Below, in pieces: positions 17,702 to 26,531 of a stretch of DNA of 64,000 bases. The notes beneath the pieces are model-generated. The model made no database searches and was not told the DNA's origin. It saw only the letters and a program-made list of their open reading frames with translations. Within the stretch, counting starts at the first letter, position 1. Each line of letters starts with the position of its first letter. The DNA comes from Pseudomonas sp. ERMR1:02 (GTDB taxonomy: Bacteria; Pseudomonadota; Gammaproteobacteria; Pseudomonadales; Pseudomonadaceae): positions 241,501-305,500 of the forward strand of contig NZ_NKJI01000001.1 in the NCBI RefSeq assembly GCF_002277815.1. The letters are read 5' to 3'. Both the position numbers and the translations under genes were made by a program.

Positions 17702-19102
17702 TCAGGCCTGGATGAATTGCGAAGCCAGTTCACGCAGCAGCATTTCGGCTTCGAGGACTTTGCTGACGACGTCTTCGGCTTTGGCGCGGCTCAGGCCGAG
17801 GCGTTCGAGCAGGGCGTCGGGGATGTCTTCGTCCGGGCCGGAACCGATGCCGCGGCTGCGTAGCAGGCGCACCGACAGGCACACCAGGTTCGGGTATTCG
17901 GCGTAGTCGCCGTCGTAGCCCGGATCGTGCTGGAAGCGCAGCGCGGTGGCCAGTTCATCGGGCATGTCCCAGTAGCGCATCAGCCACGCACCGATCTGTT
18001 CACGGCTGATGCCCAGCAGGTGTTGCTCGATGTAGCTGTGGCACAGGTGCGGGTTGACCTCCATGTGGCGGCAGATCAGCGAGAAGTGCGGCGGGAACAC
18101 GTGGGCCAGCAGCAAGTAGCCGAAGTTGTGCAGCAGGCCGGCGAGGTAGGTCAGGCCGGCTTCCGGGCGCTGGGTGCGCGGCATGGCGCGGGTTAGACCT
18201 TCGATGACGGCCGCGGTGTAGATCGATTGCTGCCAGTACGGCGTGCTGTGTTGCGGGTGGTCTTTGGGCAGGCTCAGGGTTTTGCCCAGTGCCAGGCCCA
18301 GCGCCAGGTTGATCACCAGATCGAAACCCAGCACCCGCACGATGGCGTCTTCCACCGAACGAATCTTGCCCGGCGAGGCGTAGTACGGCGATGCCGCCCA
18401 GCTCACCACTTGCGCGGCCAGTGCCGGGTCGGTTTCGACCACGCCGGTGATGTCGTCGATGGTGGCGTTGGGGTCGACGCGCAGCTTGATGATCTTTTGC
18501 GCCGTTTCGGCCAATGGCGGAATTTCGATGGTCGCTTCCAGGCGTTGCTGGATGCGCCGCGCGGTGAACGCTTGAACCGCCTGGGTGATTTCCTCCCGGT
18601 CATCATCGGGGCGATCGAGGTTCGGGCGGATGCTGCTCAGCGGCTCACCGAAGTTGGCGGCACTGGCTTTGTTGAGCATGGATTTGAAGGCTTCGCTGCT
18701 GATTTCCAGCAACACATCCGGCTCACCCGAGTTGACCAGCACTTTCGGCTCGCGCAGCAGGCTTTCGTCGTACAGGCACGGCGAGCTGGTGAGCGAAGGC
18801 AGGCCTGGCAACAGGCTCAGGTTGTGCTTGCCGAGCATCTTGACCAGCCTCTCAGTCGGCACCGCGGTGAGGCGGCGGCCAGTGAGTTCGGTGAGGCGGT
18901 TCAGGTCGAGCAACTGGCTCTGCGGGAAAAGCACCATCAGCGAGCCGACGGCGTCATCGAGCAGCACGGCCTGGACCTTGCGCGCCGGGTTCAAGCCGTG
19001 ATGGTCGAGGACTTCTTCATAGGCAATGCCCAGTTTGCCCAGCAACAGCCGAATAACCGACGGAGCGTGCGGGGAGGCGGGTGCGAGGGCAACTTCGGTC
19101 AT
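17702..19102 (-). CDS. YbaK-like plus HDOD domain signalling protein
   Basis: 466 residues. The N-terminal part (about 12-150) resembles the YbaK/ProX aminoacyl-tRNA deacylase fold (VIRLLLGKLGIAYEEVLDHH, VLLDDAVGSLMVLFP, TELTGRRLTAVP). The HDOD domain (about 190-400) has IPPLAETAQKIIKLRVDP, ASPYYASPGKIRSVEDAI and the LAGLLHNFGYLLLAHVFPP segment, where the HD motif of true phosphohydrolases is replaced by HN. HDOD proteins act in bacterial signalling; this one lacks an output domain. Conserved next to recG in pseudomonads. Function unknown. Confidence 0.8.
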   Translation of the reverse strand: MTEVALAPASPHAPSVIRLLLGKLGIAYEEVLDHHGLNPARKVQAVLLDDAVGSLMVLFPQSQLLDLNRLTELTGRRLTAVPTERLVKMLGKHNLSLLPGLPSLTSSPCLYDESLLREPKVLVNSGEPDVLLEISSEAFKSMLNKASAANFGEPLSSIRPNLDRPDDDREEITQAVQAFTARRIQQRLEATIEIPPLAETAQKIIKLRVDPNATIDDITGVVETDPALAAQVVSWAASPYYASPGKIRSVEDAIVRVLGFDLVINLALGLALGKTLSLPKDHPQHSTPYWQQSIYTAAVIEGLTRAMPRTQRPEAGLTYLAGLLHNFGYLLLAHVFPPHFSLICRHMEVNPHLCHSYIEQHLLGISREQIGAWLMRYWDMPDELATALRFQHDPGYDGDYAEYPNLVCLSVRLLRSRGIGSGPDEDIPDALLERLGLSRAKAEDVVSKVLEAEMLLRELASQFIQA

Positions 19103-19180
19103 GGTCTGTATCCGGATTAAAACAGTCGCGGGAGTATAACCAGCTTGCTCAAACCCATCCTCCAGAAACTGCGACGGTGC

Positions 19181-21256
19181 TCACACTTGGCCATATTGCT
19201 GCCCGTGACGCAGCCAGCGGTCGAGTAATGGGCTGACGTGGTCCGGCCAGCGTTCCAGCAAGGCTTGAGCGGCGTCGCGCACGGCGGGCAGCAGGTCGGC
19301 GTCGCGCATCAGGTCGGCGACCTTGAATTGCAGCAGGCCGGTCTGCCGCGTACCGAGCATTTCGCCGGGGCCGCGCAGTTCGAGGTCTTTTTCGGCGATG
19401 ACAAAACCGTCGTTGGTTTCGCGCATGATACCCAGGCGCTGACGGCCGATCTGCGACAGCGGCGGATGGTAGAGCAACACGCAGTGGCTGACCGCGCTGC
19501 CCCGCCCGACGCGGCCGCGCAACTGGTGCAGTTGCGCCAGGCCCAGGCGTTCGGGGTTTTCGATGATCATCAGGCTGGCGTTGGGCACGTCCACACCGAC
19601 TTCGATCACGGTGGTGGCGACCAGCAGCTGCAAGTTACCGGCCTTGAACTCGGCCATCACTGCGGCCTTCTCGGCGGGCTTCATGCGCCCGTGGATCAGC
19701 CCGACTTTCAACTCGCCGAGGGCGGCAGTCAGGTCTTCGTAGGTGGTTTCGGCGGCCTGGCACGTCAGCTCTTCCGACTCCTCGATCAGCGTGCACACCC
19801 AGTAGGCCTGACGCCCTTCGGCACAGGCACTGCGCACCCGTTCGATGACTTCGACGCGTCGGGTATCGGTGATCAGCACGGTGTTGACCGGGGTCCGGCC
19901 GGGCGGCAATTCGTCGAGAATCGAGGTGTCGAGGTCGGCGTAGGCGCTCATGGCCAGCGTGCGTGGAATCGGCGTGGCGGTCATGATCAGCTGATGTGGA
20001 CACATCCGCCCGCCGACGCCTTTCTGCCGCAAGGCCAGCCGCTGTTGCACGCCGAAGCGGTGCTGTTCGTCGATGATCGCCAGCGCCAGGTTCTTGAACT
20101 GCACTTCGTCCTGGAACAGCGCATGGGTGCCGACCACCATCGGCGTGCCATTGGCGATCTGCTCCAGCGCGGCCACGCGGTTTTTGCCTTTGAGCTTGCC
20201 GGCCAGCCACGCGACTTCGATGCCCAGCGGTTCGAGCCAGCGCTTGAAGGTGATGAAGTGCTGCTCGGCGAGGATTTCGGTGGGTGCCATCAGCGCCACC
20301 TGGTATCCGGCCTCCAATGCCTGTAATGCGGCGAGCGCAGCGACCACGGTTTTACCCGCGCCCACGTCGCCCTGAATCAGCCGCAACATGGGCTCGCGCT
20401 GACTCAGATCGTAGGCGATTTCGTTGCCGACCCGTTGCTGTGCACCCGTGGGGGTGAACCCGAGGTTGGCCAGGTATTTGGCCGGCAGCTGCGTGGCTTT
20501 GGGCATGGCCGGCGCGCGCAGTGAACGCATGCTTTCGCGCAGGCGTTGCTGGGACAGTTGATGGGTCAACAGTTCTTCGAAGGCCAGGCGATGCTGGGCC
20601 CAGTGATGACCGAGGGCGAGTTCGTCGACATCGGCATCGGCCGGTGGGTTATGCAGGTAACGAATCGCGTCGGCCAGCGGCGCCAGTTGGTAATCGCGGG
20701 CCAGTTCGGTCGGCAGCCAGTCGGGCAGGCTGCTGGGGCCGAGCAAGGTCAGGGTTTGCATGCATAACTGGCGCAAGCGCTGCTGGGTCAGGCCTTCGGT
20801 GAGCGGGTACACCGGGGTCAGGGTTTCATCCACGGGCGGCGGTTCGTCGCCGGTAATGGCGCGGTATTCCGGGTGGTAGATTTCCAGCCCCGACGCACCT
20901 GGGCGTGCTTCGCCGTAACAGCGAACGCGCGTGCCGCGTTTAAGGCCTTCTTTCTGCGCGTTGCTGAAATGGTAGAAACGCAGACTGAGCCCGCCGGTAC
21001 CGTCCTGCAGACGCACCACCAGGCTACGGCGACGGCCCATGACCACATCGGCGCCGCTGACGGTGCCTTCGATCACGGCGTCTTGCCCTGGACGCAGCGC
21101 GCCGATCGGGACCACGCGAGTGCGGTCCTGATAACGCAGCGGCAGGTGAAACAGCACGTCCTGGAGATTTTCCAGGCCAACCTTGGCCAGTTTCTCGGCC
21201 ATGGCTTCGCCGACACCCTTGAGTGCCGTCACTGACACTTGCGACAACTCAGTCAT
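19181..21256 (-). CDS. recG: ATP-dependent DNA helicase RecG
   Basis: 691 residues, the full RecG length. N-terminal wedge/OB domain (about 55-150, YQDRTRVVPIG), then the superfamily 2 helicase core with Walker A GDVGAGKT, DEQH box in IIDEQHRFGVQQR, TATPIPRTL motif III and the C-terminal LRGRVGRGS motif VI, ending in the RecG-specific tail. It reverses stalled forks and processes Holliday junctions. It lies nine bases after oxyR on the same strand, the oxyR-recG operon known in P. aeruginosa, so oxidative-stress control of recG is likely. Confidence 0.97.
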   Translation of the reverse strand: MTELSQVSVTALKGVGEAMAEKLAKVGLENLQDVLFHLPLRYQDRTRVVPIGALRPGQDAVIEGTVSGADVVMGRRRSLVVRLQDGTGGLSLRFYHFSNAQKEGLKRGTRVRCYGEARPGASGLEIYHPEYRAITGDEPPPVDETLTPVYPLTEGLTQQRLRQLCMQTLTLLGPSSLPDWLPTELARDYQLAPLADAIRYLHNPPADADVDELALGHHWAQHRLAFEELLTHQLSQQRLRESMRSLRAPAMPKATQLPAKYLANLGFTPTGAQQRVGNEIAYDLSQREPMLRLIQGDVGAGKTVVAALAALQALEAGYQVALMAPTEILAEQHFITFKRWLEPLGIEVAWLAGKLKGKNRVAALEQIANGTPMVVGTHALFQDEVQFKNLALAIIDEQHRFGVQQRLALRQKGVGGRMCPHQLIMTATPIPRTLAMSAYADLDTSILDELPPGRTPVNTVLITDTRRVEVIERVRSACAEGRQAYWVCTLIEESEELTCQAAETTYEDLTAALGELKVGLIHGRMKPAEKAAVMAEFKAGNLQLLVATTVIEVGVDVPNASLMIIENPERLGLAQLHQLRGRVGRGSAVSHCVLLYHPPLSQIGRQRLGIMRETNDGFVIAEKDLELRGPGEMLGTRQTGLLQFKVADLMRDADLLPAVRDAAQALLERWPDHVSPLLDRWLRHGQQYGQV

Positions 21257-21265
21257 GACGCTTGC

Positions 21266-22195
21266 TTAGCCCGCCACCACCTGCGCGGATGGCTTGGCCA
21301 CCGAGCACAGGCGAATGGAGTCAGCGAGGATTTCAATGGCCTTCGGGCGCGGGAAGCTCGCGCGCCAGGCGATGGCCACGGTGCGAAAAGGCGTCGGCGG
21401 CGACAGCGGCCGGACTTCGATCACGCCGGGGGCGTAGTGATGGCTGTCGACCGCCGATAGCGGCAGGATCGAAATCCCGAGGCCGGACGCAACCATGTGG
21501 CGGATGGTTTCCAGCGAGCTGGATTCCACCGTGGTGTGCTTGGCGCCATCGTTGCCTTTGGCCAGCGTCGGGCAAGCTTCCAGCACTTGATCGCGGAAGC
21601 AATGGCCTTCGCCGAGCAGCAGCAGGCTCTTGTCGTTGAGCAGGCTGGCATCGATGGTTTCTTTTTGCGTCCATGGGTGCTGTGCCGGCATCAGGACGTA
21701 GAACGGTTCGTCGTAGAGCTGCAGAGTCAGGACGTCAGCTTCGTTGAAAGGCAAGGCGATGATGATCGCGTCGAGCTCACCGTTGCGCAATTTGTCGCGC
21801 AGCACATGGGTGAAGTTTTCTTCGATATACAACGGCATCTGCGGGGCGACCCGGTGCAGTTGCGGAATCAGGTGTGGAAACAGGTACGGGCCGACGGTAT
21901 AGATCGCGCCGACTTTCAGTGGTGCGGTCAATTGGTTCTTGCCGGCCTGGGCCAGTTCGCGAATACCTTGGGCCTGCTCCAAGACTTTTTGGGCCTGGGC
22001 CACAATGCCTTCGCCGACCGGGGTCAGGCGCACGGCGCTTTTGCTGCGCTCGAAAATCAGCACACCGAGTTCGTCTTCAAGCTTTTTCACGCCCACCGAC
22101 AGGGTCGGCTGGCTGACGTGGCAACGCTCGGCCGCGTGGCCGAAGTGCTGCTCTTGGGCGAGGGTAACGATGTAGCGTAATTCTGTAAGAGTCAT
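21266..22195 (-). CDS. oxyR: Hydrogen peroxide-sensing LysR regulator OxyR
   Basis: 309 residues. LysR helix-turn-helix at the N-terminus (HFGHAAERCHVSQPTLSVGV) and a regulatory domain in which the redox cysteines fall at Cys199 (GEGHCFRD) and Cys208 (LEACP), the same numbers as in E. coli OxyR. Disulfide formation between them activates catalase and peroxidase genes. Followed directly by recG. Confidence 0.97.
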   Translation of the reverse strand: MTLTELRYIVTLAQEQHFGHAAERCHVSQPTLSVGVKKLEDELGVLIFERSKSAVRLTPVGEGIVAQAQKVLEQAQGIRELAQAGKNQLTAPLKVGAIYTVGPYLFPHLIPQLHRVAPQMPLYIEENFTHVLRDKLRNGELDAIIIALPFNEADVLTLQLYDEPFYVLMPAQHPWTQKETIDASLLNDKSLLLLGEGHCFRDQVLEACPTLAKGNDGAKHTTVESSSLETIRHMVASGLGISILPLSAVDSHHYAPGVIEVRPLSPPTPFRTVAIAWRASFPRPKAIEILADSIRLCSVAKPSAQVVAG

Positions 22196-22270
22196 AGCAA
22201 GCGTCCATGAAGATGCGGGCCAAGCATACCGGCTGCAATCGATAGACGCACGTTATCAGAGAGAGTGTGT

Positions 22271-22384
22271 GTAGGAGCAGCCGGTCGACGCTCGATTGCT
22301 CGCGAAAAACCTGACACCGGCGCGGGGCGTCAGGCTTGCAGCGTTATCGTTGACGACCATCCCGAACAGGCTCGCTCCTAACAT
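22271..22384. repeat. Degenerate REP doublet between tonB and oxyR
   Basis: Begins GTAGGAGCAGCCGGTCGACG and ends GAACAGGCTCGCTCCTA, the two arms of a REP pair, but both arms carry mismatches. The spacer contains the 21 bases from 22341 that recur exactly at 57901, so this is a member of one extended REP family. Confidence 0.75.
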
Positions 22385-22400
22385 AGGTTTCGGCAGGGCT

Positions 22401-23150
22401 TTACCGTCGGTGTTTGTCTATCGAGTAGACAAAGGGTGCAACGATTTCTATGGAGCCGTTGGTGAGCATGTGGGCCGGAGGTTTTGGCAGCGGCTGGGCG
22501 CGGCGGATCATTTCCAGGGTGGCCCGGTCCAGATCGGCAGTGCCTGAGGCGCCCACCAGCTCGAATGACAAGACGTTGCCTTCGGCATCCACCACGAAAC
22601 GCAGGCGGTTCATACCTTCTTTGCCCCGTGCCTGTGCGCTGGCCGGGTACTTCTTGTATTTGGCCAAATGCGCGAGCAGGGTGCCTTCCCAACTGGCCTT
22701 AGCCGCCACTTGAGCTGCCGATGGACCCGGTGCAGGCTGAGCGGATTTTTCAGTCGGCGCTGGCGTCGGCGCTGCTTCGCTCGGTTTTGCCTCGGACGGT
22801 TTTTCCTTCGGCGGCTCGGGCTTTTTCTCCACAGGCTTAGGCGGTTGAGGCTTTGGCTTGGGCTTGACCGGTTTCGGTACTGCAATCTCGGCCTTCGGCG
22901 CTTCGGCCAGCTTCGGTATCGGCAGTTCTTCAACGGGAGCCGGTGGCTGCGGTGGTGTGACGACCTTCGGCGGTGCGGGCGGTGGCGGGGCTGGAACCGG
23001 TGCCAGCTCGACCATCATTGCCTGTGGCGGCAATTCGATGGGCGGGCGGGCGGTCCAGTTCACGGCCAGTGCGATGGCCAGCGCGTGAACGCCCAGCACC
23101 ACGGCCAGGCTACCGCTGTAACGCGTCAGCTTATGGCGCGTCGTGATCAT
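22401..23150 (-). CDS. tonB: Energy-transducing protein TonB
   Basis: 249 residues: a single N-terminal membrane helix (about 13-31), a long Pro/Lys/Glu-rich spacer (about 50-140; PAPPPPAPPKV, KPKPKPQPPKP) and a C-terminal TonB domain with YPASAQARGKEG and a final strand VAPFVYSI. It passes proton-motive force from ExbB/ExbD to outer-membrane receptors for siderophores. Its start overlaps the exbD stop by four bases. The domain is the standard type without the long N-terminal extension of P. aeruginosa TonB1. Confidence 0.95.
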   Translation of the reverse strand: MITTRHKLTRYSGSLAVVLGVHALAIALAVNWTARPPIELPPQAMMVELAPVPAPPPPAPPKVVTPPQPPAPVEELPIPKLAEAPKAEIAVPKPVKPKPKPQPPKPVEKKPEPPKEKPSEAKPSEAAPTPAPTEKSAQPAPGPSAAQVAAKASWEGTLLAHLAKYKKYPASAQARGKEGMNRLRFVVDAEGNVLSFELVGASGTADLDRATLEMIRRAQPLPKPPAHMLTNGSIEIVAPFVYSIDKHRR

Positions 23151-23572
23151 TTCTTGACTGACTCGAGTCCGACCAAACCGACCTTCAGGTAACCGGCCGA
23201 GCGCAGGTTGTCCATCACGCTCATCAGGTCGCCGTAATCCACACCTTTATCGGCCTGGAAGAAGATCGTCGTGTCTTTCTTGCCATGGGTCCGGGCGTCG
23301 AGCGTGGCGCCGAGTGCTTCGGCCTTCACTTCGTCTTCGCCAAGGTACAGGCGTTGGTCAGCCTTGACGCTGAGGAACACCGGTTTCTCTGGCCGCGGCG
23401 CCGGTTTGGCGGTGGACGCAGGCAGATCGACCTTGATATCCACGGTGGCCAGCGGGGCCGCCACCATGAAGATGATCAACAGCACCAGCATCACGTCGAT
23501 GAACGGCGTGACGTTGATTTCGTGGTTTTCGGACAGATCGTCGTCTGCGCCTTCTTTCAAATGCAGGCCCAT
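23147..23572 (-). CDS. exbD: Biopolymer transport protein ExbD
   Basis: 141 residues with one membrane helix (FIDVMLVLLIIFMVAAPL), including the essential Asp of the helix in the INVTPFIDVML motif, followed by a periplasmic domain. Works with ExbB as the proton channel that energises TonB. Placed six bases after exbB and overlapping tonB. Confidence 0.96.
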   Translation of the reverse strand: MGLHLKEGADDDLSENHEINVTPFIDVMLVLLIIFMVAAPLATVDIKVDLPASTAKPAPRPEKPVFLSVKADQRLYLGEDEVKAEALGATLDARTHGKKDTTIFFQADKGVDYGDLMSVMDNLRSAGYLKVGLVGLESVKK

Positions 23573-23578
23573 GGCCGA

Positions 23579-24544
23579 TTACCCCACTTTCACCATGTGC
23601 GGTTGCGAGCTGCGCTCAGGCTGGTGATCAAGGTCGCGGCTGACCAACAGCAGGACTTCTGCCGACGCGTCGGACACCTGCGCCTTGTATCCGGCGATGG
23701 AGCGGGCAAACACGTTGTAGATCACTACCGCAGGAATCGCCGCGACCAGGCCCAGCGCAGTTGCCAGCAGGGCTTCGGCGATGCCGGGGGCCACAACGGC
23801 AAGGTTGGTGGTCTGGGTTTTGGCGATGCCGATGAAGCTGTTCATGATGCCCCACACGGTGCCGAACAGGCCTACGAACGGGGCGGTGGAGCCGATGGTA
23901 GCGAGCACGCCGGTGCCGCTGCTCATGTTGCGGCCGCAGGCTGCAACCAGGCGCTCAAGACGGAAGCTGACGCGTTCCTTGATGCCTTCTTTCTCGCGGC
24001 TGGTGGCCGACAGGCGCATCTCTTCCAGGGCGTCGTGGACCAACAGGTTGGCGAGGGTGCCGGCCTTGGTTGCCGAAGCGCTGGCTTCTTTCAAGGTTTT
24101 GGCTTTCTTCAGTTGGACGATTTCGTTGCGCAGACGACGCTTGGCTCCCATCAGCTCGAAGCCTTTGGCAATCCAGATGGTCCAGGTGATGATCGATGCG
24201 ATCGCCAGGCCGATCATCACGATTTTCACGATGATGTCGGCGTTCTGGTACATACCCCACGGCGACAGATCATGGGCCATGCCCAGGCTGTTGTCGGCTT
24301 CGAGAACTTCAGGAACGTTTTCGCCGAGGGCTTCTTGAGCAGGTGCTGCCTGGGCCTGGGCCTGGGCGGTCGCGGCAAGAGCAGCAGTCGGAGCGGCCTG
24401 GTCAGCTGCGGTCGCAGTGGCAGGTGCTTGCGCGTCAGCGAATGCCGCGGTTGGTGCCAGCATCAAGCTGAGCAGCAGGGCGGCCACTGCGCTCCAGGCG
24501 CGAGGTCGTTTGGTTGGCGAAGCGGGGATTTGATTACGTGTCAT
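23579..24544 (-). CDS. exbB: Biopolymer transport protein ExbB with signal-peptide extension
   Basis: 321 residues from ATG 24544; the frame extends to 24607, but that start would place an unrelated segment before the signal peptide (RAWSAVAALLLSLMLAPTAAFA) and would lie at the predicted transcription start. An Ala/Gln-rich linker follows, then three MotA/TolQ/ExbB helices including ATIGSTAPFVGLFGTVWGIM and AEALLATALGLVAAIPAV. The N-terminal extension is usual in Pseudomonas ExbB. First gene of exbB-exbD-tonB, under a likely Fur-controlled promoter. Confidence 0.95.
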   Translation of the reverse strand: MTRNQIPASPTKRPRAWSAVAALLLSLMLAPTAAFADAQAPATATAADQAAPTAALAATAQAQAQAAPAQEALGENVPEVLEADNSLGMAHDLSPWGMYQNADIIVKIVMIGLAIASIITWTIWIAKGFELMGAKRRLRNEIVQLKKAKTLKEASASATKAGTLANLLVHDALEEMRLSATSREKEGIKERVSFRLERLVAACGRNMSSGTGVLATIGSTAPFVGLFGTVWGIMNSFIGIAKTQTTNLAVVAPGIAEALLATALGLVAAIPAVVIYNVFARSIAGYKAQVSDASAEVLLLVSRDLDHQPERSSQPHMVKVG

Positions 24545-24616
24545 GCTAGCCGGACCTGAGATAGAAAAACGATGGCGCTCTTCCAGGCCTCGTAAGGCCG
24601 AGAACAAAAGTGGGGC

Positions 24617-24645
24617 GTATTATTGCAAACAATTCTTGTTAACAA
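24617..24645 (-). promoter_or_regulatory. exbB promoter with embedded Fur-like box
   Basis: Read on the minus strand: -35 TTGTTA (24645-24640), a spacer of 17 bases and -10 TAATAC (24622-24617). The spacer contains TGCAAACAATTCTTG on the plus strand (24624-24638), which agrees with 11 of the 14 defined positions of the Fur 7-1-7 consensus TGMRAATnATTYKCA. Repressor bound here would block RNA polymerase, fitting iron control of TonB energisation. Confidence 0.55.
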
Positions 24646-24730
24646 AAGTAATAGAGTCTCTTTTTCTTGTATTGCTAGCCGCTCGCACATTGCCAGCGCT
24701 AGTCTGTCCGTTTCCAAGGGGAGTTTTCTG

Positions 24731-25588
24731 ATGTCCGCGCCTTCTGTTTTGATCGCCGGTTGCGGTGATGTCGGCAGTCGTCTGGCCACACAATTGTTGG
24801 CTGGTGGGTGGGAGGTTCATGGTCTGCGGCGCGACGTCTCACGCCTGCCCGAGGGTGTGATTGGCGTTGCCGGCGACTTGTTCGACAAGGACTGTCCGGC
24901 GACCTGGCCAGTCGGCGCGGTGGATTACCTGGTGTATTGCGCGGCCGCCACCGATCATGACGAAGCCGGTTACCGCGCCGCCTATGTTCAGGGCTTGCAG
25001 CATGTACTGGAGTGGCTGGATGACTATGGCCAGGTGCCCAATCGCCTGTTGTTTGTTTCCAGTAGCAGCGTTTACGGTCAGCAGGCGGGCGAGTGGGTCG
25101 ACGAGGCTTCTGCGGCCGTAGCGGCGGGCTATTCGGGGAGTGTGATGCTCGAAGCCGAGCAGATTGCCCTCAATAGTGGAATTGCGACCAGCATTGTGCG
25201 TTTGACCGGCATTTACGGTCCGGGGCGCGAGTGGCTGTTGACCCAAGTGCGTCGGGGTTATCGCGTGGCGGTCGATCCGCCGTTGTATGCCAATCGGATT
25301 CATGCCGACGATGCCGCCGGGTTGATGGCGTGCCTGCTTGAGGCGGATCGACGTGGCGTGGCGCTGGAAGATATCTACATCGGCGTCGATGACGCACCGG
25401 CAGCGCTGGCGGATGTGGTGGGCTGGTTGCGCGAGTATCTGGGTGTGACCGAATGGGCGGAAGACGCCAGCGTGCGCCGTACGGGGAGCAAGCGATGCAG
25501 CAATGCGCGGGCGAAAGCATTGGGGTGGACGCCCAAGTATCCGAGCTTTCGCGAAGGATATGCCGCGATTCTTGAAGGTCGCTGCTGA
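24731..25588 (+). CDS. NAD(P)-dependent atypical SDR / epimerase-like protein (YeeZ-type)
   Basis: 285 residues from ATG 24731, preceded by AAGGGGAG; the upstream in-frame part overlaps the exbB promoter and is not coding. N-terminal Rossmann motif GCGDVGSR (9-16) and an extended-SDR body with LLFVSSSSVYGQQAGEWVDE, LTGIYGPGREWLL and NRIHADDAAG. The catalytic Tyr is present in SVYGQ but the Lys of YxxxK is not, as in YeeZ-like atypical SDRs, so a classical dehydrogenase reaction is doubtful. Substrate unknown. Divergent from exbB. Confidence 0.75.
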   Translation: MSAPSVLIAGCGDVGSRLATQLLAGGWEVHGLRRDVSRLPEGVIGVAGDLFDKDCPATWPVGAVDYLVYCAAATDHDEAGYRAAYVQGLQHVLEWLDDYGQVPNRLLFVSSSSVYGQQAGEWVDEASAAVAAGYSGSVMLEAEQIALNSGIATSIVRLTGIYGPGREWLLTQVRRGYRVAVDPPLYANRIHADDAAGLMACLLEADRRGVALEDIYIGVDDAPAALADVVGWLREYLGVTEWAEDASVRRTGSKRCSNARAKALGWTPKYPSFREGYAAILEGRC

Positions 25589-25606
25589 CTTTCAAACACC
25601 CTGAAA

Positions 25607-25697
25607 TCGTAGGAGCCGGCTTGCTGGCGATAGGGTCGTCACATTCAACTCTGCGTTGATTGTCAGGCCGCAATCGCCAGCGAGCCGGCTCCTACAT
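25607..25697. repeat. REP doublet, GTAGGAGCCGGC subtype
   Basis: Inverted pair GTAGGAGCCGGCTTGCTGGCGA and TCGCCAGCGAGCCGGCTCCTAC with a spacer of about 45 bases, between two convergent genes. Sequence of the arms differs from the GCGGGCAAG type seen at most other sites, so it belongs to a second REP subtype. Confidence 0.85.
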
Positions 25698-25723
25698 TGA
25701 TTTGCGTTGGTTCCCGGGGCAGG

Positions 25724-26464
25724 TTACTGCTTTTCCAGCAACCACTTGCGATCACCCGGCGTGAACTGAGGCATTTCATCTGCCTGCGCCGTATTCACCG
25801 TCTGGAAAATTTCCAGCTCTTTGCCTTTGCGCGCAAAGATCCAGGCGTTTCCTTGCCCGTTGAGCTGCAGCCACATGTTGTCGTTGCCGCCACTCATCGA
25901 GGCGCAGTCGCCGGCCAGGCACAAAGCATAGCGATCAGTACCCGGCAGGCCGGTCACTTGACCGTCGGCCTGGAACTGCACGGTGTTGCCTTCGCCTTGG
26001 CCGCTGATGACCTTCCAGCTACCGCCCATGTAGGCCGAATACAGCGCGCGTTCGAAGCTGGCGCCAATCGGTGCGCCATCCGGTACCGGAATCAATGCGC
26101 GATCGAAGACCTGGGCGGGTTCGTTTTCGGTCGCCGCCTGGCTCAAATGCTTGCCGTTGCGCTTCAGCTCACTGCCGGAGCTGCCATAAAAGTCGACTTT
26201 CCAGGCACCGGACTCTTCGCCCAGCAACTTGCCATCGACATTTTCAAAACCATTGGTGTAACGGACCTGACCGGCCTTGGTGTTGACGTCCCATTCCAGG
26301 TTCGGGCCATAGGCCTGGAGCGCTTCACGCAGGGGGACGCCCTTGGATGCAGCGTCGATCGCCACCTGATTGATCCAGGTGCCACTGATATCACGGTCGG
26401 CAGGGTTGCTGGCACAACCGCCCAAAAGCAGGGCGAGCAGCGAGAGAGCAAGCGCTTTGCGCAT
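25724..26464 (-). CDS. Putative lipoprotein of unknown function
   Basis: 246 residues with a clear lipoprotein signal: MRKALALSLLALLLGGC, lipobox LGGC with Cys17. The mature protein repeats short strand-rich units (GTWINQVAID, GAWKVDFYGSSGSEL, GSWKVISGQGEG, NMWLQLNGQGNAWIF), suggesting a beta-barrel or lipocalin-like body. It is found near spoT/ridA in pseudomonads, but I know of no defined function. Cys residues also occur in the YALCLAGDCAS segment. Confidence 0.75.
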   Translation of the reverse strand: MRKALALSLLALLLGGCASNPADRDISGTWINQVAIDAASKGVPLREALQAYGPNLEWDVNTKAGQVRYTNGFENVDGKLLGEESGAWKVDFYGSSGSELKRNGKHLSQAATENEPAQVFDRALIPVPDGAPIGASFERALYSAYMGGSWKVISGQGEGNTVQFQADGQVTGLPGTDRYALCLAGDCASMSGGNDNMWLQLNGQGNAWIFARKGKELEIFQTVNTAQADEMPQFTPGDRKWLLEKQ

Positions 26465-26531
26465 GGTGGAATCCTTTCAGACTTTCTTTACAGCAGAGCA
26501 GTCGGCGCAGCCCGAGGCTGCGCCGGACACA

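Noticed and set aside
23285..24559. A 424-codon plus-strand frame opposite exbD/exbB
   Set aside because: Shadow of the minus-strand exb genes; no ribosome site or family match.
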